Assembly (NCBI RefSeq): GCF_000208865.1 | Contig: NC_018389.1 | Coordinates: 2,221,941 to 2,285,940, forward strand | Reading direction: 5' to 3' | DNA: 64,000 nucleotides | DNA from: Neospora caninum Liverpool | Lineage: Eukaryota; Apicomplexa; Conoidasida; Eucoccidiorida; Sarcocystidae | Shown: positions 35,494-49,200 of the stretch, one piece after another | Numbering within the stretch: position 1 is the stretch's first letter | Layout: each line of letters starts with the position of its first letter | The notes under the pieces: model-generated | What the model saw: only the letters and a program-made list of their open reading frames with translations | The model's database searches: none | Told to the model about the DNA's origin: nothing | Position numbers and translations under genes: made by a program

Positions 35494-38400
35494 GATCGAC
35501 ACCCGTGCGAAACAAACACCCCGCTGGTGAAGGAATACCGAGAAAAGAGAGAAACCAAAAGACAGGAGACACACAGATGAAGGGGAATACACACACAGAA
35601 GTGAGTGGCAACGAAAAAACCAAATTTGCCGGAGACAGTGCACGCCCGAGCGAGGCCGTGGCTGTCTAGAACACGGAGACAGGGCGAGAGGCGAAACAGA
35701 GACAGAAACAGCAGGGGCGCAAGTCCACGGTGTGGCAAAACAGGGGCAACACAGAGACCAGTGCAAAGACAAAGAGGACCGACCCCTGAAAAAGGATCTC
35801 GATCACGGTGGAAAAGGGTGGACGATCCACAGGAGAAAAAGACACGACAGGGTGGAAAAGGAGAATGCGGAGAGAGGACTAAATGTGCCTACAACAGAGG
35901 AAAATGGTGACCGCTCACTTGAGCCGATAACGCTTTCAACGAGTCGCACAGAACAGCGAGCGCCAGTAGAGATACAAAATAAAAAGGAAACCCGGTGAGG
36001 GCATACGTCGACGCATACAGCACACAGAAGCGCACGCATATATGTTTACATATACATATGGAAACCTCGTGTTTTCGAGAGTACAACCGATGAACAGGAA
36101 GAGGCCGTTGTAGGAAGGTAAGGTTTCGGTGAAAGGACGCGATAAGAAGTGATACAGATGCTACAGTTGACTATTTCTTCCCTCCCGATACGTTTGATCC
36201 TTTAGATTCGGCACCTTGCCGGCTTAGGGACGAAAAGGCCGACAGCCTTCGAACAGGAAGGCGCACAGACGCAACGGAGGAGCAACTGTGAAGGACGGAA
36301 AACGAGACTCATCGTGTTCCCTCTTCCGACATAGGCTGTCGTTCTCCAACACGTTTCCGGTTGTTTTCCGTCCAACCGGCTGTCTGCCAAAGAACCGAAC
36401 TCCGCGGGTAGGAGCGGTGACAGGAAATTGGAGCAGCTGGAGAAAAAGGTGTCACACACGCCCTACCAGCCGGTTCCCCCGCGTGTGATAGCCAAAGAAG
36501 AGGAAGACACAGAGTAGACTGTATCGTCTCTGTTGGTTCTCAAACGGTAGAGGTGTTCCCTTGCCCACTTTCCCAGGTGGGGCTCTGAGAAAATGGGACG
36601 AAGCGAAACACAAGGGCCCGTTAGTTGAGAAAAAAGCGAGGCACTGCATGAGAAAGCGCCGTTTCCACACCTCGTGTCATTCTCTCGCAAATGGTCAAAA
36701 AACAAGTCACAGGTTCCGTGTTGAAGCACCACATTGGGCGGATTTGCGTTGGGGCTTGGGAGAGAAGCAGGGAGAGGCCTGAAGCGATATCAGGACTAGC
36801 GAAGAAAGTCGCGAATGAGATGAAGACACATCGGAAGCCGCAGAAAGGGGCAAGTAGCGAATATTCGGACACATTCGCCGGTAAACAAAACACGCAAACG
36901 GCACCGGAAAACTCTCACTCACAACTACCGCGACCGGTCCCGGTTAGGAGTCACTCACCACAAAGATTCGGATGCAACGTCGCCGGTGATGCTCTCGTTC
37001 TTGACACGAAAAGCCCTCTTATTTAAAGTTACTTTAAACACAACTTCGAGCAAGTTCCCTGAATATACACTGGCATTTTCTGTTTTCTTCAGCTCTGAGC
37101 AGCAAGCAAAGAGTCTTCTGGTTAGGAAGAGCTAATTCGACAGGGAACCATCCGGCGACAAAAGCATGCGGATACTGAAACAACAACCGAACACGTCAAC
37201 GGAAATATAATCATGGTCCAAAAATAGGCTTCCGCCTTTGTCATGAATGAAATGCACGGACAACGTGTGTCTGCCACTTGTCACCGATCACGGTGTTGTC
37301 GCCGTAGATGAAGACGCACGGAAGCAAGAGTATCAATGAGGAAACAAACGATGCATACGGCGTACAAGAGACTTCTCGCCTATCGAGAGCAAATCATGGC
37401 CGACTAAACAGGTAGGGTCCTCCTCGTCAAGAGCTCAGAAACGTTGAGATAGTTCCCGCCCTCGAGTTGGGCGGGCCGCCGTCTGAAAGGACAGGTTACC
37501 ATATATGTCATAAGAAGGGTGCACAGGGATTTTACGAGAGGTAGCATCACTCACTACTCAACGCCAACTGGTGCTAGTGCCACGATAAGAAAATGATCTC
37601 TATTGGCATGATATCGCTTCGTTATTTTTTCTGATCGAGATGAGAATACGCCCAGCTACATGTTTCATCATTTGGCATAGATTTTGGACTGGCCTTCCGA
37701 GTCTAGACACACACACTAACAGGAACCTCACAGAAGCACGTATATGCATGCCTCTTTCTTTCTTTGCGATACACAGATACATGCTGTCAGACGTAGCCAT
37801 TCGGAGGAAAACTCTGGAGCAAAGAAGTTTGAAACAGAATGGCAGCGGTTAACAGGCTGAGGAGACAGCCCCTTTGAATATCGAAAGAAAGAACAGTATG
37901 TCTTCTGAGAAAAACAGGGAAGAAACAACTATCACTCCCACTATACAGAAACGTCTGGGGTATTGTCTTGAAACAGGACAGGAAGTAGCTGTAAAATGAG
38001 ATGAAGCCTGCTTTGACCACGGACAGGCGGTATGCGTCGGGTTTTTTCTACTTCACCAAGAAACGATATCATCTCTCCTAGAGCTAAAAGGAAACGCGTC
38101 TTCTTATTACCTCGATAATAAGAGCCTGAGCTCTCTCTACTGTAAAACACCAAGATCCGAATTTATTGAAGGGCGAAGATTCAGCTGGCACCGAGCGGAG
38201 TTGATCAGACGTGTTGATAAAAAAACGCAGGAAGGCGTGAAACGAAGACGTGACGAGCAGATATCATGCCCTTGAAGAACATGAGGAAAATGGGGACCTG
38301 ATTCAAGGAAAGAAAATCGTCTGCATTAACTAACGTGTCGCGAAAAAGCAGCCCGAAGGGATACTTGCATGGCAACCAATGAGAGGGAACGGTATAGAAG

Positions 38401-41400
38401 CAAAAGGTATGCGCCGCCCGGCTTGTTGTCTCTAGAACGATCACGTTAATGAGCAAGTACCGAGGCACTCTGCACGTGTGTGATCCAACTCTGGTCCTTT
38501 TCGCTGTTTGTAGACAACACCAGGAAGACCCTGCCACCGTCAGGTATCGCACCACTCTCCTTCTCCACTGGTACTACTGGTTGTATGGATTTAGCTGTGC
38601 TGGACGACACCTATGATACTACTCTCCTATCTGTAAGGTGAATGTAGCTCGCCCCGTACTTCCCATGTCTGCTGTTGTATCTAGCCCACACCCGTCCTGT
38701 TTACAACGTTAACATGCTTTAAAAAGCGGGAAAGTAGGACTAGAAAAAAACGCACCATTTGAGTGACGCAGCTGTTTGAATGACATTCTGCAAAAGTCAG
38801 TGGCCATACATAGAAACAACCAACACGAGAAACCGGGAAAAAAGGCGAAATGACCCCCACACACAGATCCGCTTGTTGTCGAACAATTCAAACCCGTTCC
38901 AAAGCAGCATTAGCCCTTGTTTTTCTTCGTCTAGTGACGACGCCAGGAGAGCCAAAAAGGGACCTCGTCTCTTTAGCAGGAGCCCCTGCTCTGGATACCG
39001 AATTCGCGAACATCGACTAAGTGTGTGTTCGCTGCTAGCTGCTGTACGAGGGTAGCCTTGACGCGGTAACCTACCAGAGCTTATATCTGATTAATCGGGT
39101 TCACGATGATATACGGCATGTAACCCGCTATGTGCGAATGACAGGCGAGAGAAATCGTTCTGCGTCTTCATTTTAGAGGCCTTCCTTTTAGGCATCCGTT
39201 CTTCAACGTATAGCACAGGGGTAGGTCCATGTAGCAATCATCCCTTCTCAACACAGACGATTTGTGCAGAATCCCGTTTTAGCAGGGCAAAACTCCTGAC
39301 GAGACACCATCAGATACATTCTTGTTGACCCACGCCAGCGGGGTTGCTACCAGCGTAAAAGTACAGCGTTTCAGCTGAAGATTCCCCCTCTCCGTTGTTC
39401 CCTCATAGAAGCGTGTGACTGGCGAAGCATTGCAACCTCATAGAAGAGCTTTATAAAACAGAAGTTAGTTTCGGAAACACGGGCAAAAGTGTTACTTTGC
39501 CGCAACACGCAAACACAAGACTGTTCGTTTGCCTTTGTTGGTGGGTCAAAACTCAGCACTGAGCGGGCCAGAAGAGGGAACTGTTTTTCAGAGGACTGCC
39601 CCTTCGTTGGTAAGAAAAAGTTGTAGGTTCTGTTAAAATCCCTATCCCCCGGAACTGTCATACAAAATCACCTTGTCGCTCAGCCGCCAACGATATTCTG
39701 CACCTCCGTCCGTGGCAGATCGGCGGCCGCTTATTGGCGAACGTTTTCAGCTGGGCAACAGCCGGGAGTAATATGCGTCGATCTTCTACGCGATCCCAGA
39801 CACATTCCGTACCAACCGAATTCCGCTGTTAGATCGCTAGAGGGGCTATTGATGTGCAAATGATATTTGACTTTAGCACCGCTCTACAGAGACTGCCCTA
39901 CGCTAGGCTACGGGGGCTAAGAACTCTCACTTACCCTTTAGACAAAACAAGACATCAGCCATGGCTCTGGTGCTCTTGTGAAACAAGAATAGGGCCATAC
40001 GAACTAGGGAGAAGGGATTGTTTTGGTTAAAGGAAACACAGAAAAGAGTGACATCTCGTCCGTTAGCTTTCATGGTGCCGAGTGACCACAAAATGGGCCA
40101 GCCTACCCCTCTGAGCTGCCGCTCTAGATTATCACTGAAGAAGGACGACAGGTACGGAGTCTCTTCGCATTTACAACAAAAGCGAAGCGGATGAGAGCCG
40201 AGTGTAAAGGAAGGAAGGCACCCGTGTACAGTAATCTACAAGGACTTCACAAGCTCCAACGGATAGTGTTAACCGCGACCTTCACGACGACAAAGGATGG
40301 ACACTGGCCAGTGGGAGTGCTGCTTTCTCTATTGTGGGCTCGGGTGTTATATGGGTGCAGAAAGCCCACATTTCTAGGAAGGGGCCTTGGTGCTGCGCTT
40401 TGCATCTCCTGTGACGCGCCTGCACACCGATAGTCACAGAGGGTTGATCTTCTGAAGACGACATCGGAAGGCCCTGGCAGTCTGATCGCACAAAATTAGC
40501 AACGATACACGCCCCCTGTCCTTGTCTTGCCCTTCCGCAACTACAGAGACAGAGCCGGTACAGCGCAGCAATTACGGATTCTCTTCCCAGCTACGAATTT
40601 CTTCAGAGGGCACGTGTGCGACTACCAGCGTGATGGAGGTCACGGTAGGCCCAGCGTGAGCGTGACTTTTCACGTGCTTTTTTCCTTGAGCACACAAGAC
40701 AGTTTTGTATTCGTTAAAACCGCTCAAGTGTACACTGAAAATGGGAAACGAGTATAAGGATTCCCTGTCTCCTTGAGAGTTCTCCACGGCATGCGATGCT
40801 GGGAATTTCGTTTATCGTTACTTTGACAAAGACAGCGCAGTGCACGGACGCAGTGTGTCTACGCAGCCGTCGCGGGCACTTGTTAGTTGTTTCAGACAGA
40901 TCCTGTGACTTAGAGAAGCGTAGGCGCTTTGCAGGTCTTACGCCGCAGAGCTTTGTCGTCAGTCCCTCTCAGGTCTTGTTGTTACGACACCACGGGTAGC
41001 GCAACGCCGTTCACGTGTATACGCACGGACAACTATACATTTACCTGTGGATACCATTCCACGTCTACCAATTTAGAACGCCACGAAACGGTATCTGATT
41101 TCTTTCTATGAGGCTAAACGAGTTACCCGTACAGCCTCTCGATTTAGCGGCAAGTCACGAGGGCAAGCGGAAAACAGAAACGCTAATGGTGAGTCTTTTC
41201 CACAGTATATCGCCGTCGTTTCCTGTTTTTCTGCCAGAGAATAAACGGGACTTAAAGGTTCGATAGTAAACTGCCACTAGAAGACCGTCGCACTTCAGAT
41301 GTACCTGCAGCGTCAAACATTGCTTATTCTCTTTCCCACGGAACTGCGACGTGATGACAAAAGCTAGTCTTACCTCCTCAAGGATGTAAAGCACAATGAC

Positions 41401-41844
41401 TCTGTAGTAGGCACACAACTCGCTACACGTCCCTTGCCTCTTGTGCACGTGTGCCTACTTCCCAGTTTCGCCCGTCTCAGGGGAGCATACGCGTCCATCC
41501 ACAGGAAAAAGTGCATCCTCTCACCATTTTAACAAAGAATTCAATAATTTTTGTTTTCAGTTTATATTAATTATAATTTTAAAAATAAATTTTTACTGTT
41601 AGAAAGAATTTAAATTACGATTAAATAAAAAAATGCCGTGTCTCCGAAAACTGCGCCTTCCCCCAGTTAAGTTCACTTCTGGGCAAGAACGCTCCAGGCG
41701 GTGGACTGCAAGCTGAAGACACACGTAAAAGAGCACACACGTCTAGCGAAAGACCGAATCAACTGCACTAAAGGATGACGCCTCTGCTCTCTGCACACCT
41801 GTATATATGTGCATCTAGTCTGCCTTCCGCCCCAGTTTCCTCAT
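35494..41844. other. Gene-poor interval upstream of the CDPK7-like gene
   Basis: Six kilobases without a supportable gene. Open frames are short and compositionally random; the longest plus-strand one (36691-37026, 111 codons) has no motif. The interval must include the promoter and leader of the CDPK7-like gene and the 3' flank of the helical-repeat-like gene. Its base composition is nearer to even than that of the Ser/Arg-rich coding regions. An AT-rich island at 41520-41634 is described separately. A non-coding RNA gene cannot be excluded by eye. Confidence 0.5.
41520..41634. other. AT-rich island, candidate nuclear insertion of organellar DNA
   Basis: About 115 bases of very high AT content (long runs such as TTTATATTAATTATAATTTT) with sharp borders to ordinary mixed-composition DNA on both sides. 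It is not a simple repeat and contains no long open frame. The composition fits apicoplast DNA; nuclear fragments of organellar DNA are known in Toxoplasma. No apicoplast or mitochondrial gene was recognised, so the origin is inferred from composition only. Confidence 0.4.
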
Positions 41845-44800
41845 TTACGCGGTACGAACTGTGTCTTCTCTGTGGTCAAATAACGAGATACCTGTACTAC
41901 TACATACTACTACATACTTGCTGAGAAGAAAAAGATCGCGAGCTGTCTACAGCGGAATTCTCCACAACAGAAATCAAACGTCCCTACCGACATGTGTATA
42001 TATATACACATTACATACATAAACTTATATAGTTCTCTACGCTCTGAGAGGAAGCAAACACATGACAGGATGAGTGTAACATGGGAACCCGATCTATGTA
42101 CGCATGTTCTTGTAAGAATCTGTAGAGCACATCCCAGCAGACGTTTATTATGTATACATGCGTTTATGCACAATTGTTTACATACAATTGCTCGCCCATA
42201 TAGGTGTGCATACATGCAGCTACTGGAGTGTACAGTCGTGTGTGACTATGGCTTACCGGACGTCGACTTTGTCCACGGTCTCTTTGAGTTTTTCAACATC
42301 TTGGCTCGTTCTTTCTGTGCCTCCTTCGCGCCTTTCCTCTGCCACCTCCGCTTTCATCTGGGCCAATTCTTCCCTCAAAAGTGAGATTTGTCTGCCTCTC
42401 TGTTTTGCTGTTTGAACGACATCCAACCAGAGCTGGATGACTTCGTCCCAATCCTCCTCCTGTCCTCGTTCGTCTCCTCCTACTCCAGCGTTGTCTCCTC
42501 CCTCTTTTCTTCTTCCGTCCCTTTTCCTCTCGCTCCCTGAGTCGCGCGTTCGCTGTCTTTCGGACCTCCGTTCTAACGAGGATACTGGAAGGCTGAGACG
42601 GCCAGCAGAAGAAGACGTGGAAGGAGAGGCAGAGAGTGATGAGAGGAAAAGAGACGAAGAGGAGAGAGCATGGCTCAAGGACGCCGTCTTTGACATGAAA
42701 TTTTCTCGCTTTTCGCTTTTCTGCCGCGTTTGAAACGTAGACCGACGGCCGCTTGATGTTCCCTTTTCCGGGGGAAACAGGGTATTCACGCGATTCACGC
42801 AATACACCAAAAACGAAGCAGCTGCGGGGAGAAGACGAGACAGCTCTGTAGGTGACATGGTGGGGATACACTCAAGTAGGCGACGCGGAAGACGATGAAG
42901 GAGCTGCAAAGAACAGAGAAGGAACATGAGGCCCTCCTACACACCTGCCGCTTTACGGTTCCCGACTCCTCGCTATTTCGACGACTGCCCAACAGAGGCT
43001 TGGGAAAGACGAGAAAAGCTTCACAGCCCACTCTACCAAATATGCATGTACGTCGAGACAAACGAGAAGCAAGTGCAAATGGCTGTGAAGATGTACACCG
43101 AAATTTTGAGACGGCTCCATACCTCTTTACGCATGCATAAATTTGCATATACGCACATCCAAGCATATACGTATATATACATAGCTATATGTAGATGCAC
43201 ACGCATGTGAAGATATGCATATTCAAGTATCTGTAGGCTTCGATTCATCTTTCGAAGACAGTTAAGGATGGATACAGAGACGTCGTAGAGACGTATGAAC
43301 ACAAATGACAAGGTGCGCTGATACTGGTATCGTTGCTTTCGAACTGCCATCCTCTGTCTGGCTCGAGGAAGACTTCTCTCTTTCGCTTGCCGACAGCAGC
43401 GTAGACGACAGAGTTCCACCCTTACCTCTCCAGGTTTGCCTTGGTTCGCTCCGCCGCACACGGGAGCAGCGTGCAGCCGAACGAGTGCCTGCAGAAGCAT
43501 GGTTGCATCTTTGCCTTTGAAGATCTCGAGTTGCCTTACGCACGACTGGATCAGGAAACTTTCTTCTCCATTCTTTGTCTCTCCGAAAAGGAGACAGCGT
43601 CCCGCAGTGCTCGCCATCGCGGCGAGGCGGGCTGTTAACATTTCTGGGCAATCTTCGCCGGGGGCTGAGGACGACGGAGATGGAGAAGAAGAGGATGACG
43701 GGAGAGAGAGCGAAGCGGCAGAACGCAGGGACGAGTTGTCTTGAAGAGAGGGAGAGTCGGGAGAGAAGAAGGCACGGCAGAACAGTTGACCGTTTGGCTG
43801 AGACGAGAGGTCGATGACACTTCGACGGCCTGCGTCGTTTGCTTTTGCCGCAAATGTCCAAGCCGAGGCGTGTATTTGTTCCTGCCTCCCCTCGTCTCTT
43901 CTCCACTGAACCTTGCTTGCACGAGGGACGTGCAGAGTCCCTGTCTTTCCTCTGAAGCCTGGCAGCTTCTGCGCGTCTCCTTCTTCTGCACCACGCTTCC
44001 CTTCTGGAGATACAGCCCCTATTGCCTGCCTGTCTTCCTCGCAACCCCTGTCGATCTCCGGCCGTCTTCCCATGTTTCTGTTCTCTTCTTGCGTCCTCCG
44101 TTGCTTCTCTCGCTGCCTCTCACTCTCTTCCGTCCCTTCGTCTGCTCCCTCTGTCGTGTCTCCGGCTTCGACTTCGCTCGCGACTTCACTGGGGAGCATC
44201 GACAGCGTGGAGAGGCGGCTGTCGCGTCGCGCCGCCCCCGCCGCCTGCGCTGCCTCGTCCAGAAGCTGCGGAAGAGTCGCCGTGCAGAGGAGGGCGACGG
44301 CGTTCGCGAGAACGGACACCGAGCGAGGCGACACGCCGTCGAGGTGACTTCCGCCGCGTTTCTTTTCAAGCCTCAGAGAGATGCGGCGAAGAACCAGAAC
44401 AAGAAGTGCACTCGCCACAGCCTTATCCGGGGTGAACGAAAGAGACCCAAAGGTTTCCACCCTGCTTCGACTGGTCCAGAGCGGAGATCCCTGAAGCGGC
44501 GGACGCGACGACAAAGAGGCGACCGACTGGTTCTCAGCAGGAAAGACACGCTGTTCGTTTCCGCCTTCTTCCTGGCCCTTTTCCGGGCTCTCGCATGCAG
44601 CCTCCTCGGCTGCCTTTGTCGGTGCATGCAAGCTGCTCGGCGCCAGTGGACTCTTTCGCAACCGCAGCGCGTGGAGGGCCGCCGGAAGCGTCGGAGGTGC
44701 CGATTTGAAGCGGCTGTCTTCTCTTTCGGCCTCTCCCTCGTTTCGGTCGCAAGCAGCTGCGTCCTTCTCTGCAGGCCTCGACTGACCGCTGGAAGCCCAG

Positions 44801-46227
44801 GGACAGGAAAAGGAGGAAGACGACTCGGAAGAGAAATATCCCTGCTTCGACATGGAGATCCGCGCCTGTTCCGTCCGTTTCTTCCGCTTCTTCCTTCTCG
44901 CGTTCTCTCTGAACCGGCGACGATGTTCTTCTTCCTCCCGAATGCGCGCACTGAGGGCTCTGCTGTACACGTGAACTTGCTCGACCGACGACGGAAACGG
45001 GAGAAGCGGCAGAAGCCGGCACAAGTCGTTCGCCAGCATAACGAGTTGCTTCACTGAACAGAGGTGAAGCAGTGCAAAGACGCGATGTATGTACAGCCCA
45101 GTGACGTGGCGAAGCAGCACACCGGGAGAGAACGAAGTCAGGAAGAACGACGGAGAGAGAGAACTGGAAGGAAACGCCGCAACCAAAGAAGACAAATACG
45201 AAACGGAGGAGCCAGAGGAAGGGAGAAGGGGAGTCAAATCTAGGCGAGAATCGGAAGAAGGGATAGGCGACGGGGAAAGAAAAGCGGAAGCCCGATGGGA
45301 CGCAGCGGCGACACCCTGCGGGAGGATAAAAGGGTGCAACGGCAATTGCCTCCAGTCCAGTTCCTTCTGCTCGTTTCTCAGAAGCGAATCTCTGCCGTTG
45401 TCTGCCACAAATTCTGCTCGGTTCCTTCGCTTCGAAAACTGGAGTTCGCGTTGTGACAGCAAAGTAGCACACGCGTGCAAAACGACGCAGCACTGAATGG
45501 GAGAAGCCGGCTTTTCCCCCGAGCCGGAAGAACAAGAAGAGGGAGAGGACGGAAGAGAAACAGAGGATAGCGGAGTTGAAGGCAAGGACGAAGGGGACGA
45601 AGCACGACGGCACATTTCGTCCATTCCCTTCATTTCTGTTTTCTGGACATAGAAAGCAAGCTCGGCGAGGGTTTTGGCAATTCGTTCATCTTCGTCGTGG
45701 TTCCCTTCCCTCTGCCTCCGTGATCCTTCTCCGATGTCTCCATTTCCCCGTGCTTCCTCCGCTTCTTCTCTTCGTTTCCGATCGACTGCAAGGCGCTGTA
45801 GAGACAGCGCAAGGACGCACGCACGAGAGCGGACCGTTTTGGAGTCACTCTCCAACTTGGAAGCCGCTGACATGGAGTGTTCACAACGCCGGGAAAGAGA
45901 AGAGAAAGAGGAAGGGAGAGAAGACGGGACAGACAGAGCGATACAGAGGCCCGACAGGCACGAAGAAAGAGGGAGAGAAGAACAGGACGTATACGAGGCA
46001 GAGCGGGAGCGACAGGGAGCCGAGAAAGCACACGAACGCAGAGAACAGCGAGATGAGCGAAGATGCAGCGGCGAAGAAACGCATGAGCAAGCAGTGGAAG
46101 ACAGAGACGGACCAAACAAGAAAGTCAAAGAGAGAGGCGAAGAGGACGACAAGCGAGAAAGTCGACACAGGACTTCTCGCCGGCGCCTCAAACGCCTTCC
46201 CCAACACATGCCTGGACGGGGGCCCAT
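41845..46227 (-). CDS. Large protein of unknown function, possible organellar helical-repeat protein
   Basis: Proposed exons are 46227-43426, 42903-42257 and 41920-41845, 3525 nt in frame, about 1,174 residues. The first two are joined by a clean GTAAGG donor and a polypyrimidine acceptor in phase 0; the last is a short exon behind a strong TTCTTCTCAG acceptor. The frame stays open upstream of the ATG at 46227 to a TAG near 46318, so a further 5' exon is possible. The N-terminus is rich in Arg, Ser and Leu with few acidic residues, resembling an organelle-targeting presequence. Conserved-looking amphipathic helices recur between low-complexity inserts: TLAELAFYVQKTEM, CVVLHACATLLSQREL, LLQALVRLH, ECIPTMSPTELSRLLPAAASF. 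This pattern recalls helical-repeat RNA-binding proteins (FASTK/RAP or heptatricopeptide type) of apicomplexan organelles, but no RAP domain is seen. Function is not assigned. Confidence 0.7.
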
Positions 46228-49200
46228 CTCCGCCAGCCTTTTCACGATTTGTCCTTCTTCCGCCTGTTTGCGGCCCTCCTTATCGCGTCTGCCTCTCGAG
46301 CTCTCCTCCTATATCGCAGGCCGAAACTTTTACAGTCGATACGAACTTCCCATTTTGGGCGTCCCTTCTTGCGCGTTCCTCGTGGCTTCGCGGTTCAACG
46401 GCCCTCTTCCGCCCCGCTGCACTTCATTGTCTCGCCCTTTGTCTCTCCGTTTATCTGCGTCCTCCTAAATTCTCCTCTTCTTCTGTCTCTTTCCTGTCAC
46501 AAGCTCCCTCTCTCTTGTCTACGAGAAAGTCGTTGGATGAGGATGAAGAAAAACGAGGGAGACAGAGACAGCGCGAGAAACCCGTTTTCGAGCCGCATCT
46601 TCTTGCCGCCTTTCTCGCGGGCGTCCCCCATTTCCTCTCTTTTTCTCTTGTCCACTTCCTCTTCGTTTTCTTTACAGTTGTGTCTTTTCTTCATCTCTCT
46701 TGATCCCCCGGCAATGCGCCGACAGACGAGCCGTCCGAGGACGAAAGCGGCGTCCACAGTTTTCCAAGACGCGGGAAGACGAAGGCGCGGAACGCACGAA
46801 CGAGAAAAGAGGGCTTTTTCGACCACTCACAGAGAGAGCTCGTCAACAAACAGATGCGAAAAGACGTTTTTGACGCAAAGTTGCTATGCAACCGAGACAC
46901 AACGCCGCGAGTCCCGCACCGAGTGTCCAGGCATGGCTCGGAGAGCGCGCTGAGAGACACCGCGTGTCTCGCTAGCGTTTCCCCTGCTCGGACCGACATT
47001 TCTCTTCTCTAGACGGAAGCTGAAGCACTCAAGTGGAAAAAAGAGAAAAACGAGTTCTCTGTCCTTCTTGTCACGGGGCAAACCAAAAGAGAGCAAGAGT
47101 TTTCAGCAGCGAAAACGTACAACCATCGGAACAGTGGGCCACGCAGGTCTGGGCAGTCTCGGGAAAGTCGACTCTTTTTCCCCGGACAGAGGAAAAGAAC
47201 AGTGGAAGACTACAGTTCCCTTCTCCCGTATAGGGAAAAAGAGAGGGAAAGAACGGGGGTTTCGCTAACTTCTTTGTACCAGTCTATCTTGGGGGTTCGG
47301 AAGTCGTTTCCCCAAGAACTAACGCTATCTCCCAATACGATTAGTGAACTCTCTGGTCTGAGCCAAAAAGTACGCGGTGAGCGTGTTGGTGACACAGAAG
47401 CAGATACCCTACTCTCTCTTTTCCCTCCTCTCCTCTTCGTGGGAAGAACCACAGAGATGAAAGAAAAAGGAATGAAACAGGAAGACTCAAGCGCGAGCGA
47501 GAAGAAAGGCAAACAGAGTGGATGCAGAAGAGCGAAGGTGAAGACTACAGCAAAAGCCATAAGGACCTGAAGACGGGAGCAGATGAGAAGAAACAGCTGA
47601 TGAACGGAGACTGCTGCGACGACCGCGTGTTTTTCACTTTGCCAGGAACTCGAATCTGCGATGCGCTGCCGCTCTTCTCTCGTCGACAGCGCTTTTCATC
47701 GTTTTGTCTCTTCAAACAGATACAGAGGAATCTCACCTTTTGAAGCGTGCTATCGTCTCTCTCTCGAGACGGTTCCTTCTCGTTTAACGGTTCGTCCATT
47801 TCGCCCCGTTTATATCTCCTCCCGTTTTTGAAGTTTTCTCTGCCTTTTGCGGCTTTCTCCAGTGTGGTTTCTCTTCCTCCTCCAGGCGTCTCGCGCTCTC
47901 ATTCTTCGTTCCCTATTTCCGTGTCTCCTTGCTCCGGAGCCGTTGCAGGTTAGGAAGAAAACTGAGTCGATCTACACCATATGCCATTCCTCTAGATCTC
48001 TGCCCATCTCATTCGTCCCCTATCTCGCCCTTTTTCATCTTACGACACACTTTTGGGTCTAGAAGTTTGTTTTCTGCTCTGGCACCCGACTAGGACATCC
48101 TTGTCTCCAGGCTCCTTTCGGTTCTTCGTTGGTTTTTCCGCTTTGTTACGTGTGATCGTCCCTTCCTCGTGTTTTTCAATCGAAAAAGGGCTTTTTACTG
48201 CACGCAACTTCCCGGTGAACCGGTCTCAAGGCACAAGACCTCTCTCGACTGCGTTCCTCCACTGTCTCCGTCGAGCTTCCCATGCACGTGTCACCTCTCT
48301 TCTTCCTCTGCACTTCGTTCGTATTCTGCAAGAGTCTCGTTTTGAATTTCGCAACAGGTTGCCTCGCTTCAGTTACCTGTTGCGTACGATAACAGGAAAG
48401 GCGCACAGAGCGAGCGAGAAGTGCGGGTTTCGCTCATGATGCTGCGAGAGACGAAGAATTTTCCCGCAGGGAAAGACGCGCCGTGGTCTGGTGGCGTCTC
48501 AGCTACACTGCTTCGACAAAATGGAGATACATACTTGTAAATGGTTCCTAGAATACATATCGCTGATCAAACACAACAGTTATCGTACCTGTAGATGAAG
48601 GCTAAATTTGGAGTTTAGCGTCTAGCGCCGGTTGTCTGGTATTACTCTTTGCATGCCTGGTTGCGTCCCAACACCACGCCACCGGACAATGTCGCGCGAT
48701 GCCCGGCCAGTCCCCTTCCCTCTTTACTCGCAAGCGACGAAGGCGAGGACGGAGCAAAGCGCCGCGCAACAACAAAGGCGAAACGGAGGACGGGAAAGGC
48801 GGAGCCCGAAAAGGGAAAAAGAAAAACCGGGGCAAGGTAGGCAGATCGAGACGTCTCTCGGCGGAAAGGAGCAACGAGGACAACGTCACCGGAGAAAGCG
48901 ACTGCACAACCTTTTGGAAAAAGTCGAATAGAGAACCTGTTCCTTTTCTCACGCCTTCTTGCCAGAGCAAGGAAAACGCGTCGCTCGGTGCGGGAGACCT
49001 ATCTGGAAAGGTGAGAAGAAAGTGAACATAGAGAAACACTGTTCTCTGGATCGGCAGCTGCGCTTCGGGAGACGCGCACGGAAACAGAGCTACAAAACTT
49101 ACGCACCTCTCTCCAAAATCCCTATCCGGACATATGCAATACACACAGACCCATCTACCTCTCTATCTGTGTTTTTTTATCTATCCACACATAAAGCCAA

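Noticed and set aside
36691..37026. 111-codon plus-strand frame
   Set aside because: It starts with ATG but shows no domain, no conserved-looking segment and no splice context; treated as chance.
39050..39130. tRNA-like GGTTC sequence near 39,100
   Set aside because: No cloverleaf with matching acceptor and anticodon stems could be drawn by eye.
36000..41500. Mitochondrial cob/cox fragments
   Set aside because: Scanned the open frames of this gene-poor interval for cytochrome b and cox I sequence; no convincing match was found.
43033..46245. Start of the helical-repeat-like gene at 46245
   Set aside because: That codon is GTG; the first in-frame ATG is at 46227.
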